A program made the position numbers and the translations under genes. 64,000 nucleotides of DNA from Streptomyces naganishii JCM 4654 (GTDB lineage: Bacteria > Actinomycetota > Actinomycetes > Streptomycetales > Streptomycetaceae), in assembly GCF_014650575.1 (NCBI RefSeq), contig NZ_BMVF01000005.1:310001-374000 (forward strand), in the 5' to 3' direction. Below, one piece after another: positions 33,554 to 42,192 of this stretch; within the stretch, counting starts at the first letter, position 1, and every line of letters starts with the position of its first letter. Below the pieces are notes generated by a model. That model was not told the origin of the DNA. It saw nothing but the letters and a program-made list of their open reading frames with translations, and ran no database searches.

Positions 33554-33582
33554 GCCCGGCGGGCGTTCAGTAGGGTGCCCGG

Positions 33583-34125
33583 ATGACCGAACCGGCTCCG
33601 GAACCCTTCCTCTACGTCGTCGTCTGCGCCGCCGGCATCGCCGCCGGCGTGGACGAGCTGATCGCCGCCGCGCAGGGGCGCGGCTGGCGGGTCGGGGTCA
33701 TCGCGACGCCGGTCGCCATGGGCGGCTTCTTCGACACCGCCGCCGTCGAGGCGCGCACCGGCCGTTCCATCCGGTCCGCCTGGCGCACCCCCGGCGACCC
33801 GCGCCCCTTCCCGCCGCCCGACGCCGTGGTCGTCGCCCCCGCCACCTTCAACACCGTCAACAAGTGGGCCGCCGGCACCGCCGACACCCTCGCCCTGGCC
33901 ACCCTGTGCGAGTCCTACGGCCTCGGCGTCCCGGTCGCCGTCCTGCCGTGCGTGGGCGGCGCCCTGGCCGCCCACCCCGCCTACCAGGAGAGCCTGGCCC
34001 GGCTGCGCGGGATGGGCGTGCGCTTCGGCGAGCCGTACACCGCGGAGCCGGCCGCGGACGGCACTCGCCCGGACTTCGGCTGGGCCCGGGCACTGGACCT
34101 GCTCGAACCCTTCCCGGCCGGCTAG
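33583..34125 (+). CDS. Flavoprotein of the HFCD (cysteine decarboxylase) family
   Basis: This 180-residue protein shows the HFCD flavoprotein fold: N-terminal V-V-C-A-A-G-I-A-A-G, the central A-V-V-V-A-P-A-T-F-N-T-V-N-K-W-A-A-G with the conserved P-A-x-x-N-T, and A-x-T-L-C-E. Relatives are Dfp/CoaC and lantibiotic decarboxylases such as EpiD; a role in peptide modification is not suggested by the neighbours. It lies 29 bases after the DUF1348 gene. Substrate unknown. Confidence 0.85.
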   Translation: MTEPAPEPFLYVVVCAAGIAAGVDELIAAAQGRGWRVGVIATPVAMGGFFDTAAVEARTGRSIRSAWRTPGDPRPFPPPDAVVVAPATFNTVNKWAAGTADTLALATLCESYGLGVPVAVLPCVGGALAAHPAYQESLARLRGMGVRFGEPYTAEPAADGTRPDFGWARALDLLEPFPAG

Positions 34126-34284
34126 GGGCCCCTCGTCTGGATCATGCCGGGCTCGCGGGCTCCGGCACCGCGCCTCGCGGCGTTGTCGTCGGTTGCCATG
34201 GCTCCGCCATGACGCCCTCCTCCGCCTTGCGATGCACGGCACCAGACCCCGCTCTCTGATCCGGCCTGATCCAGACGAAAGACC

Positions 34285-34776
34285 CTAACCGAGAGCCCGC
34301 GGCCCGGAGGGCGCGGTGGCCGTGGGCGCGGTCAGGGTCAGGGTGGCGCGGACCGTGCCGTTCAGCTCCACGCGCGGCGGCGCGGACCGCACCCGCACCT
34401 CGGCCCTGACCTCGTACGTGCCCGGGCCGGGGTACTCGCCGGGCCCCGGCAGCGTGCCGGAGGCCACCGTCGCGCCGTCCCGGGCGGCCGTCCAGGTGCC
34501 CCAGGTACGGCAGGCGTAGCGCACCTTCGTGGCGGGATACCCGCACAGCGCCGCCGCGAACACCGCCATCACCGGCGTGCCGACGCCCGTGCACAGGCTG
34601 ACCGACGCCCACTGGTGCCCGGCGCCGCGCAGCACACCCGCCGGGGCGCACAGCGTGGCGGGCACCTCCTGGACCGACCTGGGCGGGTCGGGCCGGCCCC
34701 AGGCGGGCGTCACCAGGGCGAGCGGCAGCACGGCCGTCCCCATCAGGGTCCGGAGGGTGGCCAGACGTGTTCGCAC
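34285..34776 (-). CDS. Secreted hypothetical protein
   Basis: This 163-residue protein has a signal peptide (R-T-R-L-A-T-L-R-T-L-M-G then a hydrophobic core ending A-W-G) and a mature part rich in Gly, Thr and Ala with four cysteines, probably two disulfides, and a C-terminal beta-like segment V-E-L-N-G-T-V-R-A-T-L-T-L. GGAGG lies 6 bases before the GTG start. The family resembles small exported Streptomyces proteins of unknown function. Downstream, 34126-34284 holds no gene. Upstream lies a 42-bp repeat array. Confidence 0.75.
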   Translation of the reverse strand: MRTRLATLRTLMGTAVLPLALVTPAWGRPDPPRSVQEVPATLCAPAGVLRGAGHQWASVSLCTGVGTPVMAVFAAALCGYPATKVRYACRTWGTWTAARDGATVASGTLPGPGEYPGPGTYEVRAEVRVRSAPPRVELNGTVRATLTLTAPTATAPSGPRALG

Positions 34777-34867
34777 CGCGTTCCTCCCGTACGGCAGCGG
34801 CCGGCCCCGCGCCGGCCGTCCGCCCCGAGGATGCGTGACCGCGGCGGCCGGCCGGCCGCTCCCACGC

Positions 34868-35119
34868 CGGTCGGTCACCTGCGGGCAGCAACGGCGGATG
34901 CTCCCGCGCCGGTCGGTCACCTGCGGGCGGCGAGGGCGGATGCTCCGGCGCCGGTCGGTCACCTGCGGGCAGCGACGGTGGATGCTCCGGCGCCGGTCGG
35001 TCACCTGCGGGCAGCGACGGTGGATGCTCCGGCGCCGGTCGGTCACCTGCGGGCAGCGACGGTGGATGCTTCCGCGCCGGTCGGTCACCTGCGGGCAGCG
35101 ACGGCGGACGCGCCACGCC
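34868..35119. repeat. 42-bp tandem repeat array, about six copies
   Basis: Units start at 34868, 34910, 34952, 34994, 35036 and 35078. Copies 3-5 are nearly identical; copies 1, 2 and 6 diverge. Each starts with CGGTCGGTCACCTGCGGGC, and several junctions form the palindrome CCGGCGCCGG. The array fills most of the 418-base gap between a secreted-protein gene and the aldo/keto reductase gene. All frames are open only because the period is 42, so I regard it as non-coding. Confidence 0.9.
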
Positions 35120-35194
35120 GGCGGCCGCCCCCGGTGATCGACGGCATACGCTCGGGAGCGGCAACTCCCCACCTTCGAGGCAGGAGCAGCAACG

Positions 35195-36163
35195 ATGCAG
35201 TACGTGAAGCTCGGTTCGACGGGCCTGGACGTGTCGCGGATCTGTCTGGGCTGCATGACCTACGGCGTGCCCGGCCGCGGCAACCACGAGTGGACCCTCG
35301 ACGAGGAGGCGTCGCGCCCGCTCATCCGCCAGGCCCTCGAGGCGGGCATCAACTTCTTCGACACCGCCAACGTCTACTCCGACGGCACCAGCGAGGAGAT
35401 CGTCGGCCGCGCGCTGCGCGACTTCGCCCGCCGCGACGAGATCGTGCTGGCCACCAAGGTGCACGGCCGGATGCGGCCCGGGCCCAACGGCGCCGGGCTC
35501 TCGCGCAGGGCGATCATGACCGAGATCGACAACAGCCTGCGCCGCCTGGGCACCGACCACGTCGACCTCTACCAGATCCACCGCTGGGACCCCCACACCC
35601 CCGTCGAGGAGACCATGGAGGCCCTGCACGACGTGGTCAAGGCGGGCAAGGCCCGCTACATCGGCGCCAGTTCGATGTACGCCTGGCAGTTCTCCAAGGC
35701 CCAGTACACCGCGCGGCTGAACGGCTGGACCCGGTTCGTGTCCATGCAGAACCACTACAACCTCCTCTACCGCGAGGAGGAGCGCGAGATGCTGCCCCTG
35801 TGCGCCGACCAGGGCGTCGGCGTGCTGCCCTGGAGCCCGCTGGCCCGCGGCCGCCTCACCCGCGACTGGGACACGGCCACCGGGCGCAGCGCCACCGACG
35901 CCTTCGGCAGCACCCTCTACCCGGAGGGCGACCGCGCGGTCGTCGAAGCCGTCACGCGCATCGCCGCCGAGCGCCGGGTGCCGCGCGCCCAGGTGGCCCT
36001 CGCCTGGCTGCTGCACCAGGACACGGTGACGTCCCCGATCGTCGGCGCGTCCAGGGCGGGCCACCTCGAGGACGCCGTGGCCGCCGTCGAACTCCGGCTG
36101 AGCGAGAAGGAGATCGAGGAACTCGAGCGCCCCTACGAGCCGCACCCCGTCAGCGGGCACTGA
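35195..36163 (+). CDS. Aldo/keto reductase
   Basis: This 322-residue TIM-barrel enzyme has the AKR set: F-F-D-T-A-N-V-Y with catalytic Asp and Tyr, V-L-A-T-K-V with Lys, and Y-Q-I-H-R-W-D with His. The Y-K-x-x-N-N motif of plant-like AKRs is replaced by Q-N-H-Y-N-L-L-Y. It belongs to the YajO/AKR12 group and should reduce aldehydes or ketones with NADPH. GGAG lies 8 bases before the ATG. It is monocistronic; the 42-bp repeat array ends about 75 bases upstream. Confidence 0.94.
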   Translation: MQYVKLGSTGLDVSRICLGCMTYGVPGRGNHEWTLDEEASRPLIRQALEAGINFFDTANVYSDGTSEEIVGRALRDFARRDEIVLATKVHGRMRPGPNGAGLSRRAIMTEIDNSLRRLGTDHVDLYQIHRWDPHTPVEETMEALHDVVKAGKARYIGASSMYAWQFSKAQYTARLNGWTRFVSMQNHYNLLYREEEREMLPLCADQGVGVLPWSPLARGRLTRDWDTATGRSATDAFGSTLYPEGDRAVVEAVTRIAAERRVPRAQVALAWLLHQDTVTSPIVGASRAGHLEDAVAAVELRLSEKEIEELERPYEPHPVSGH

Positions 36164-36498
36164 GTCTTTTCGGTTCTCCCCGGATCTCCTCGGATCTCCT
36201 TGATCTCCTCGCATCTCCCGTCTGCCGGAAACGGCGCACCAATTCACCACGGCCGTTCCCTGCGCGGGTTCCCCGCACCCGCCCGAAGCGAATTGACAAT
36301 TCGTCAACGGGCGGGTGCGCGCCGGGCACCGGGCGCGGATGAGTGTGATCCCTTGTTGCTCCCGGTGACCTGTGCGAAGGTGTGCGCTGTCGGCGTACAG
36401 AAATGGATCTTCCCTCTGTGCGGTGGACGTTCGAGGTGCCGACACCCCCCACTCTTGGTACGGATCAAAATCCGCGGTGCGTATGGAGGAATGCAGCC
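36164..36498. other. Long upstream region of the sigma-like/ricin gene
   Basis: No gene is visible. It holds a near-perfect palindrome, GAATTGACAATTC (36290-36302), that contains a consensus TTGACA, and an AT-richer stretch 36380-36490 with the ribosome site GGAGG at 36484. The leader from any promoter near 36300 would be about 190 bases, long enough for post-transcriptional control. A direct ATCTCCTCGGATCTCCTTGAT element occurs at about 36184-36203. Confidence 0.45.
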
Positions 36499-39267
36499 GT
36501 GAACGACCCAGGCATGTCGAATTCCCCCAGGCCGCCCCGCTCCTTCGGTATCACCGACGAGCAACTGAGCGCCGAACTGCGCAAGTGGACCGGCGCCTCG
36601 CCCGCCGTCCACCCGGTCGGCGAGCTGCTCGACCGGCACTGGGAGGCCGCGTACGCCTACGCCCGGCTGTGCACCGACGGTCCGCACCCCGCGGGCATGC
36701 TCACCACCGCCGCCTTCACCCGACTGTTCGGCGCGTCCATCAGACAGTCCGGTCCCACGGCCGCGTGGCGGCCCCAACTCCTCGTCACCGTACGGCGCAT
36801 AGCGGCGGAGTGGAGCGCCGACCACCGGCAGGAGATGCTCCACCCGGACCTGCTGCGGGCCGCGGCCGGCGACGGCGAGCCGATCGCCGCGCGGCTGCTG
36901 CCGCCCACCGACCGGCGGCTGCTCTCCCGGGCGTTCCAGCGGCTGCCGCAGGCGGCCCGCGCGCTGCTGTGGCACGCCGAGGTCGAGGCCGAGCCCCTCA
37001 CGGTCCCGGCCGCGCTGCTCGGTCTCGACGAGGAGGGCGCGCGCCTCGAACTCCGGCGCGCGCGGGATCGGTTGCGCGAGGAGTGCCTCCAGGTGCACCG
37101 CGAAGTCGCGCCGGACCAGGACTGCCTGCGCTACTTCCGGCTGCTGGACGTCACCTACCGGCGCGAGGGGGTCGGCATCGACCCCGATCTGCGCGGGCAC
37201 CTGGCCGGGTGCAAGCACTGCCGCTACACCGCCGACCAGCTCGCCCAGTTCAACGGCGACCTCGGCACCGCGCTGGCCGAGGGCGTCCTCGGCTGGGGCG
37301 CGGTGCCGTACCGTAACGCGCGCCTCGCGGCGGCGGCCGCCGAGCGGACGCCCGAGCGGCCGGCGGAGCCAACTCCGGCCCGCCCGGAGGCCGCTCCGCC
37401 CGCCGGCCGCGGTGCGGGCCCGGCACCCGGCAGGAGAAGAGCGCGCCCGGCATCCCGTCGAGCGGCGGCCGCGGGCGACCTTCCGGGCACGGTCCCCGGC
37501 GGGCCGGCGACCACCGGCGGCGGTCCTTCGGCCACGGTTCCCGGCCGGGGAGCGGCGGTGGGTGGCGGCCCCTCGGGCACGGCTCCTGGCCAGGGGGCGA
37601 CCGCCGGCGCGGGCCTCTCGGGCACGGTCCCTCGCCAGGGGCCGGCGGTCGGCGGCGCTGAGCCTGCCGGCACCGTCCCCCGCGAGGCGGCAGCCGCCGG
37701 TGGCCTCGGCCAGGTGGCACCGACGGGAGGCGCGGCCACCGGGCCCGCCGCCGCCCATGAGCCGGCACCCACCGGCGGCCCCTTCGGCGCGGCAGCGGGC
37801 GGTGACTTCTTCGGTTTCGCTCCGCGCGCGGCGCGGTCAGGAGGCGAGGCATCCGTGCCCGGCCGGCGAAGGCCCGGGGTCGAAGCGCCGGGCGCGCCCG
37901 CCAAGGGGCAGGGGTGGGCGAACGGGACACCGGGTCCGGCGGGCGCGGGTGAGGCGTTCGCGGGGGACGGCGAGCCCGGGTGGGCCGGTTCTCCGGGTGC
38001 GGGTGCGGACGCGTTGCCGGATCCGTTCGGTGCGCGGGCCGACGCGGTGGGCGGTGGTCCGATCGGGGGCGAGGACTTCTTCTCGGAGGCCTCCGGGCCC
38101 ACCTCCTCCGCGCCCACGCCCTCTGCCCCGACTTCCTCCGCCCAGACGTCCGCTGCCTCCGGCTCCTTCGCCTCCGCGTCCTCTGCTTCCGAGTCCTTCG
38201 CCTCCGCGTTCACCGGCCCGGGCGGCACTCCCGCGACGCGCGCCGCGTCGGCCGGGGACGGTGAGAGGCGGTTCCCGCGGGGGCGTGCGGAAGCCGCCGC
38301 CGCCATGCGGCGCGGGGTGGCGCGGAAGGCCGACACGGCCACCGGGCCCCGTGCCGCCGAGGGGCGGTCGGCCAAGCGGGCGGCGCGGCGGACCGCGCGG
38401 CAGCGCAACCTCGCCATCGCCGTGGCGACGGTGAGCGGACTGGTCGTACTGCCGCTCGTCCTGTGGGCGGTCCTCGGCTCCGGGGACGGCACCGCGCCGC
38501 GCGCCGGCGGCCAGCCCTCCGAGGCGCCCGGCTCCGGCGCCCGGCCGTCCGGGCCCGCCCGGACCGGAACCGGCGCGCCCGGCAAGGGCACCCTGCGCGG
38601 GCGGCTGCACAACGTCGCCTCGGGGCTGTGCGTCGGCGTGACCGGCGGAAAGGTCGTGGCGGGCGCCGAGACCGAGCTGGCGAAGTGTTCGGGCACGCCC
38701 GGCCAGCAGTGGGTGTACGAGGCCGACGGGCTGCTGCGCAGCGGCGCCGACCCCGGCCTCTGCCTCGACTCCCACCTCGGCTACTCGGTGCAGCTCGCTC
38801 CCTGCGTGGCCGCCTCCGAGCCGGCCGGCAAGTACATCCGCTACGACTTCACGCTCCAGGGCACGCTCGTGCCCCGCTTCGACCAGGACCTGGCCCTCAC
38901 CCCGGCCGCGACCGACGGAGCCGGCACCCTCGTACTGAAGACCCGCGCCAAGAGCGACACCCAGCGCTGGACAATCGACGCGTCCCAGCCCGACCTCCAG
39001 ATGGAGGTGGTCAACTGGGACGCGGACGGCGGCACTTCGGCCCGTCCCACGGGCACGTCCTCCGCCACCCCCGGGCCGTCGAGCACGGGGAAGCCCTCGG
39101 CGACGCCGGACCCGGCCGCGGGTGCGACGACCGCCACGACGCCCCCCGATCCCAGCGTCAGCTGCGACGCCGACCGGTACTGGTGCGGGGGCGACGGGCA
39201 GCACCACTGGGACCACCAGCGGGGCGACGTCCACTGGGGCGGCGGGGGCGGCTACGGCGGACGCTGA
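36499..39267 (+). CDS. Sigma-factor-like protein fused to H-x3-C-x2-C element, membrane span and ricin lectin domain
   Basis: This 922-residue protein has four parts. Residues 15-205 resemble sigma-70 regions 2 and 4 (L-L-D-R-H-W-E-A-A-Y-A-Y-A-R, then Q-R-L-P-Q-A-A-R-A-L-L and a following helix pair). Residues 234-241 read H-x3-C-x2-C (H234, C238, C241), the zinc motif of ZAS anti-sigma factors. Residues about 270-630 are a low-complexity Pro/Ala/Gly/Ser linker. A membrane helix lies at 638-660, and an outer ricin-type beta-trefoil at about 697-828, then a Thr/Pro tail and a His/Trp/Gly-rich end. GTG at 36499 has GGAGG upstream. Sensing and regulation in one chain is inferred. Confidence 0.85.
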   Translation: MNDPGMSNSPRPPRSFGITDEQLSAELRKWTGASPAVHPVGELLDRHWEAAYAYARLCTDGPHPAGMLTTAAFTRLFGASIRQSGPTAAWRPQLLVTVRRIAAEWSADHRQEMLHPDLLRAAAGDGEPIAARLLPPTDRRLLSRAFQRLPQAARALLWHAEVEAEPLTVPAALLGLDEEGARLELRRARDRLREECLQVHREVAPDQDCLRYFRLLDVTYRREGVGIDPDLRGHLAGCKHCRYTADQLAQFNGDLGTALAEGVLGWGAVPYRNARLAAAAAERTPERPAEPTPARPEAAPPAGRGAGPAPGRRRARPASRRAAAAGDLPGTVPGGPATTGGGPSATVPGRGAAVGGGPSGTAPGQGATAGAGLSGTVPRQGPAVGGAEPAGTVPREAAAAGGLGQVAPTGGAATGPAAAHEPAPTGGPFGAAAGGDFFGFAPRAARSGGEASVPGRRRPGVEAPGAPAKGQGWANGTPGPAGAGEAFAGDGEPGWAGSPGAGADALPDPFGARADAVGGGPIGGEDFFSEASGPTSSAPTPSAPTSSAQTSAASGSFASASSASESFASAFTGPGGTPATRAASAGDGERRFPRGRAEAAAAMRRGVARKADTATGPRAAEGRSAKRAARRTARQRNLAIAVATVSGLVVLPLVLWAVLGSGDGTAPRAGGQPSEAPGSGARPSGPARTGTGAPGKGTLRGRLHNVASGLCVGVTGGKVVAGAETELAKCSGTPGQQWVYEADGLLRSGADPGLCLDSHLGYSVQLAPCVAASEPAGKYIRYDFTLQGTLVPRFDQDLALTPAATDGAGTLVLKTRAKSDTQRWTIDASQPDLQMEVVNWDADGGTSARPTGTSSATPGPSSTGKPSATPDPAAGATTATTPPDPSVSCDADRYWCGGDGQHHWDHQRGDVHWGGGGGYGGR

Positions 39268-39279
39268 CCGGCGTCACGG

Positions 39280-39918
39280 CTACCGGGGCGGCTCGGGCGG
39301 CTCCGGAGGCCGGGGCGGCTCGGGCGGCTCCGGCGGTCGCGGAGGCCCCTGCGACCGCGGCGGCTCCAACGGCACCGGTGGCTCCGGAGGCCGGGGCGGC
39401 GCGGGACGCCCGTGGTGCCCCGGACGTGCCGGATGGGCGGGCGGCGGCGGAGGCAGCGTGGTGAGGGCAGGGGCGGCCTCCGGCCACACCAGCAGCACCG
39501 GGCACGGCGCGTGGTCCACGGCGAACCGCACGGCCGGCCCGAGGCTGCGCGGCCCTAGCCGGTCGCGGTCGCCGTCCCGGGCCAGCACCAGCAGATCGGC
39601 GTCTCCGGCGGCCGCCACCACCTCGCGCTCGGCCCGCCCGGTCCGCTCCAGCCGCGTGCACGGCCGTTCCAGCCGCTCGGCCGCCGCGTCGAGCAGTTCC
39701 GCCGCCGACGCGCCCCCGAGGTCCTCCAGCAGGTCCCCGGGATCGCGCTCGGGATGCCCACGCCCCAGCAGCCCGGCGAACGCGCCGTGCGCCACACCGG
39801 GCACCTCCGGCCCGCTCACGTGCAGCAGCACCACCTCGGACGCGTCGGGCGCATGGGTGCGTACGGCGTCCACGCAGGCGGGCCAGGTGCCCTCCACCAG
39901 CCAGGCGATCACACGCAT
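39280..39918 (-). CDS. Universal stress protein family, with Pro-rich C-terminal tail
   Basis: This 212-residue protein has a UspA-like fold in residues 1-150: I-A-W-L-V-E-G-T at the start, then D-A-D-L-L-V-L-A-R-D-G and a final G-P-A-V-R-F-A-V-D-H-A-P-C-P-V-L-L-V. The usual ATP loop G-x2-G-x9-G-S/T is only partly kept. The last 55 residues are proline repeats of the type P-P-E-P-P. It follows the transporter gene by 38 bases, same strand, and runs head-on into the ricin gene 12 bases away. Confidence 0.8.
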   Translation of the reverse strand: MRVIAWLVEGTWPACVDAVRTHAPDASEVVLLHVSGPEVPGVAHGAFAGLLGRGHPERDPGDLLEDLGGASAAELLDAAAERLERPCTRLERTGRAEREVVAAAGDADLLVLARDGDRDRLGPRSLGPAVRFAVDHAPCPVLLVWPEAAPALTTLPPPPPAHPARPGHHGRPAPPRPPEPPVPLEPPRSQGPPRPPEPPEPPRPPEPPEPPR

Positions 39919-39956
39919 CGGTCGGCCTCCTCGAGCCGTGGGCGGTCCGGTCGGTC

Positions 39957-41159
39957 TCACAGAACCTGGAGCGCCCCCCACAGTGCCACCACCGCGGGCA
40001 CCAGGGAGGCGGGCACGGCGATCAGGCCGAGCCGGGTGAACTCCTTGAGGTCCACGCCGTGTTCGTGCTGGTGCACGATGCGCCGCCACAGCAGGGTCGC
40101 CAGCGAGCCGGCGTAGGTGAGGTTCGGGCCGATGTTGACGCCGAGCAGGACGGCGAGGACCGAGCCAGGTCCGGCGGGCGCGGCCAGCGGCAGCAGGACC
40201 AGCACCGCCGGCAGGTTGTTGATCATGTTGGCGAGTACGGCGGCCAGCGCGGCCACGCCGAGCAGCGCGGGCAGCGAACCCCCGCCGGGCAGCACGTGCC
40301 CGAGCGCGCTCGCGAGGCCGTTGTCCACCACGGCCCGCACGACGATGCCGAGGGCGAGCACGAACGCCAGGAAGGCCGGCGCGGCGGCCCGCACCACCGA
40401 CAGCGGGGTCGCCCGCCGCCGCACCAGCGCGCGCCCGGCCAGCACCAGCGCCCCCGCGAACGCGGCCCAGGCCGGGTCGATGCCGAACGTGGAGGTGACG
40501 ACGAACCCGGCGAGCGTGCAGCCCACCGTGACCAGCGCGAACAGCGGGAGCGCGGGCGGCTCCCCGGCGCTCCGGGACGGGGCGGCCGCGGCCAGGTCGC
40601 GGGCGAAGAAGCGGCGGAAGACCACGTACTCTGCGCCGATCGCCACCAGCCACGGCAGCGCCATCAGCGCGGCGAACCGGGTGAAGCTCAGCCCGCTGGC
40701 CGCGAACGCCAGCAGGTTGGTGAGGTTGGAGACCGGCAGCAGCAGCGAGGCCGTGTTCGACAGATGCGTGCACGCGTACACGTGCGGTTTGGGCCGTACT
40801 CCGGTCCGGGCCGCGGTGGCGAAGACGACCGGGGTCAGCAGCACGATGGTGGCGTCCAGGCTGAGTACGGCCGTGATCGCGGAGGCGAGTGCGAACACCG
40901 CGGTCAGCAGCCGCACCGGACGGCCGCCCGCCCAGCGGGCCGTCCACGCCCCGCACGCCTGGAACAGACCCTCGACGTCGCAGAAGTGTGCGAGGACGAG
41001 GACGGCGGCCAGGAAGCCGACGACCGGTCCGAGCCGTTCGGCCTCCGCGCGGGCGTGGTCGAGGGAGATCGCACCGGTGGCGACGGCGACGCCGGCGGCG
41101 GGTACGGCCATGACCGCCTCGGGCCATCCGAAGGGGCGGACGACGGCCCAGGCGAGCAC
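39957..41159 (-). CDS. ArsB/CitM-type (ion transporter superfamily) membrane protein
   Basis: This protein of at least 400 residues has about ten to eleven hydrophobic helices with the ion-transporter features L-S-L-D-A-T-I-V-L-L-T-P-V, H-L-S-N-T-A-S-L-L-L-P-V-S-N-L-T-N-L, and in the second half N-N-L-P-A-V-L-V-L-L-P and G-V-N-I-G-P-N-L-T-Y-A-G-S-L-A. These match ArsB and related arsenite/antiporter families. Start is uncertain: GTG at 41159 has no ribosome site, while a CTG at 41205-41207 preceded by GAGG would add 16 residues and complete the first helix. No arsR or arsC is nearby, so arsenite transport is not sure. Confidence 0.82.
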   Translation of the reverse strand: MLAWAVVRPFGWPEAVMAVPAAGVAVATGAISLDHARAEAERLGPVVGFLAAVLVLAHFCDVEGLFQACGAWTARWAGGRPVRLLTAVFALASAITAVLSLDATIVLLTPVVFATAARTGVRPKPHVYACTHLSNTASLLLPVSNLTNLLAFAASGLSFTRFAALMALPWLVAIGAEYVVFRRFFARDLAAAAPSRSAGEPPALPLFALVTVGCTLAGFVVTSTFGIDPAWAAFAGALVLAGRALVRRRATPLSVVRAAAPAFLAFVLALGIVVRAVVDNGLASALGHVLPGGGSLPALLGVAALAAVLANMINNLPAVLVLLPLAAPAGPGSVLAVLLGVNIGPNLTYAGSLATLLWRRIVHQHEHGVDLKEFTRLGLIAVPASLVPAVVALWGALQVL

Positions 41160-41314
41160 GGCGACGAGCAGGACGGCCGAGAGGGTCTCGGCGAACGGTG
41201 CGTTCAGGGCGCGGTCCTCGGGGCGGGGTGGGCTGGTGCCCGCCCATCAAAGCAAACGTGCCGCACGGACCGGAAAGCGGCTGATCCGCGCCGCGCCGTG
41301 GAGGGCGCCCCGGC

Positions 41315-42025
41315 TCAGGGCGCGGTGCCGGGGCTGAGGACGGTCAGGAACACCGAGGAGGCGTTGCCGCCGACCGGGACCGGGCCCGCCTGCCACGGGA
41401 CGGTGAGGTGGTCGCGTTCGTCCGGCGGGGTGACGATCAGCGCGGCGGGCGTCGCCGTCTTCGCGCCGCTCACGCCGGGGTTGGAGAACGTCAGGCCCGC
41501 CCAGGCGCTGCGGCCGGGCTTCAGGTTGACCGTCGTGGGTGTGCCCGCGGAGCGCTTCGGGTCGGGGCCGAGCTGCTTGCCGGAGGCGTCCACGAAGGCG
41601 GCGCCCGGGTAGCCGCGCACGGTGCAGGTGCGGCCCGAGACGTTGGTGAGGACCACGGGAAAGTTCTCCTGCCCGGCGCCCGGGTCGTTGCGGCCCACGG
41701 ACGCCTTGAGCTGCGAGGTGTGGCACCGGCCGCCGGCACCGCTGCCCGCACCGGTGCCGGGGTTCGTGCCGGCGGTGGTGCCGCCCGCGCGGGTCGTCGC
41801 GGGGGAGGAGCCCGGGGCCGTACTGCCCTGTGCGGTGCCGTCGCCGGGGGCGGAGCTCGCGCTCCCGCTCGCCGTCGTACCGCCGGAGGCCGGTGCGGCG
41901 GTGCCCGACACGTGCTGCGGGGGGCTCGCGGCGCCGCCGTTGCCGCAGGCGGTCAGCAGGCCCAGTACGGCGGCCGCGCCCGCGAGCAGGGCGGCCCGGT
42001 TCACCGGAAGGGACGGATGCGCCAT
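41315..42025 (-). CDS. DUF4232 domain lipoprotein
   Basis: This 236-residue exported protein has a lipoprotein signal with the lipobox L-T-A-C near residue 28, a Ser/Thr/Gly/Ala linker of about 70 residues, and a DUF4232 domain with two cysteines and the segment G-R-T-C-T-V-R-G-Y-P-G. It should be anchored to the outer face of the membrane. AGGAG lies 8 bases before the ATG at 42025. The domain is common in Streptomyces cell-surface proteins; function unknown. Confidence 0.9.
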   Translation of the reverse strand: MAHPSLPVNRAALLAGAAAVLGLLTACGNGGAASPPQHVSGTAAPASGGTTASGSASSAPGDGTAQGSTAPGSSPATTRAGGTTAGTNPGTGAGSGAGGRCHTSQLKASVGRNDPGAGQENFPVVLTNVSGRTCTVRGYPGAAFVDASGKQLGPDPKRSAGTPTTVNLKPGRSAWAGLTFSNPGVSGAKTATPAALIVTPPDERDHLTVPWQAGPVPVGGNASSVFLTVLSPGTAP

Positions 42026-42192
42026 GTTCCACACTCCTGGTGGTCGCGTCGCACGCGGTGGCGCGTGCGTCCGGCGCCTGGTGCGCCGTCATGAGTGTCC
42101 GATGCACCGGCTGCGCGGAAAGTTCACGGCCGTCGCGGAATCCTCCGGGGATTTCTTCCCGCCCCGCACCGGCCCCCGTTCACCCGTACGGG

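Noticed and set aside
33583..34125. Lantibiotic cysteine decarboxylase (EpiD-like) linked to the peptide system
   Set aside because: The precursor has no C-terminal Cys and the gene is about 27 kb away; only the fold is shared.
34529..35137. 202-residue frame over the 42-bp repeats
   Set aside because: All frames are open because the period is a multiple of three; there is no start signal or fold.
36499..39267. Simple annotation as a ricin lectin only
   Set aside because: It ignores the sigma-like region and the H-x3-C-x2-C element that are visible in the N-terminal third.
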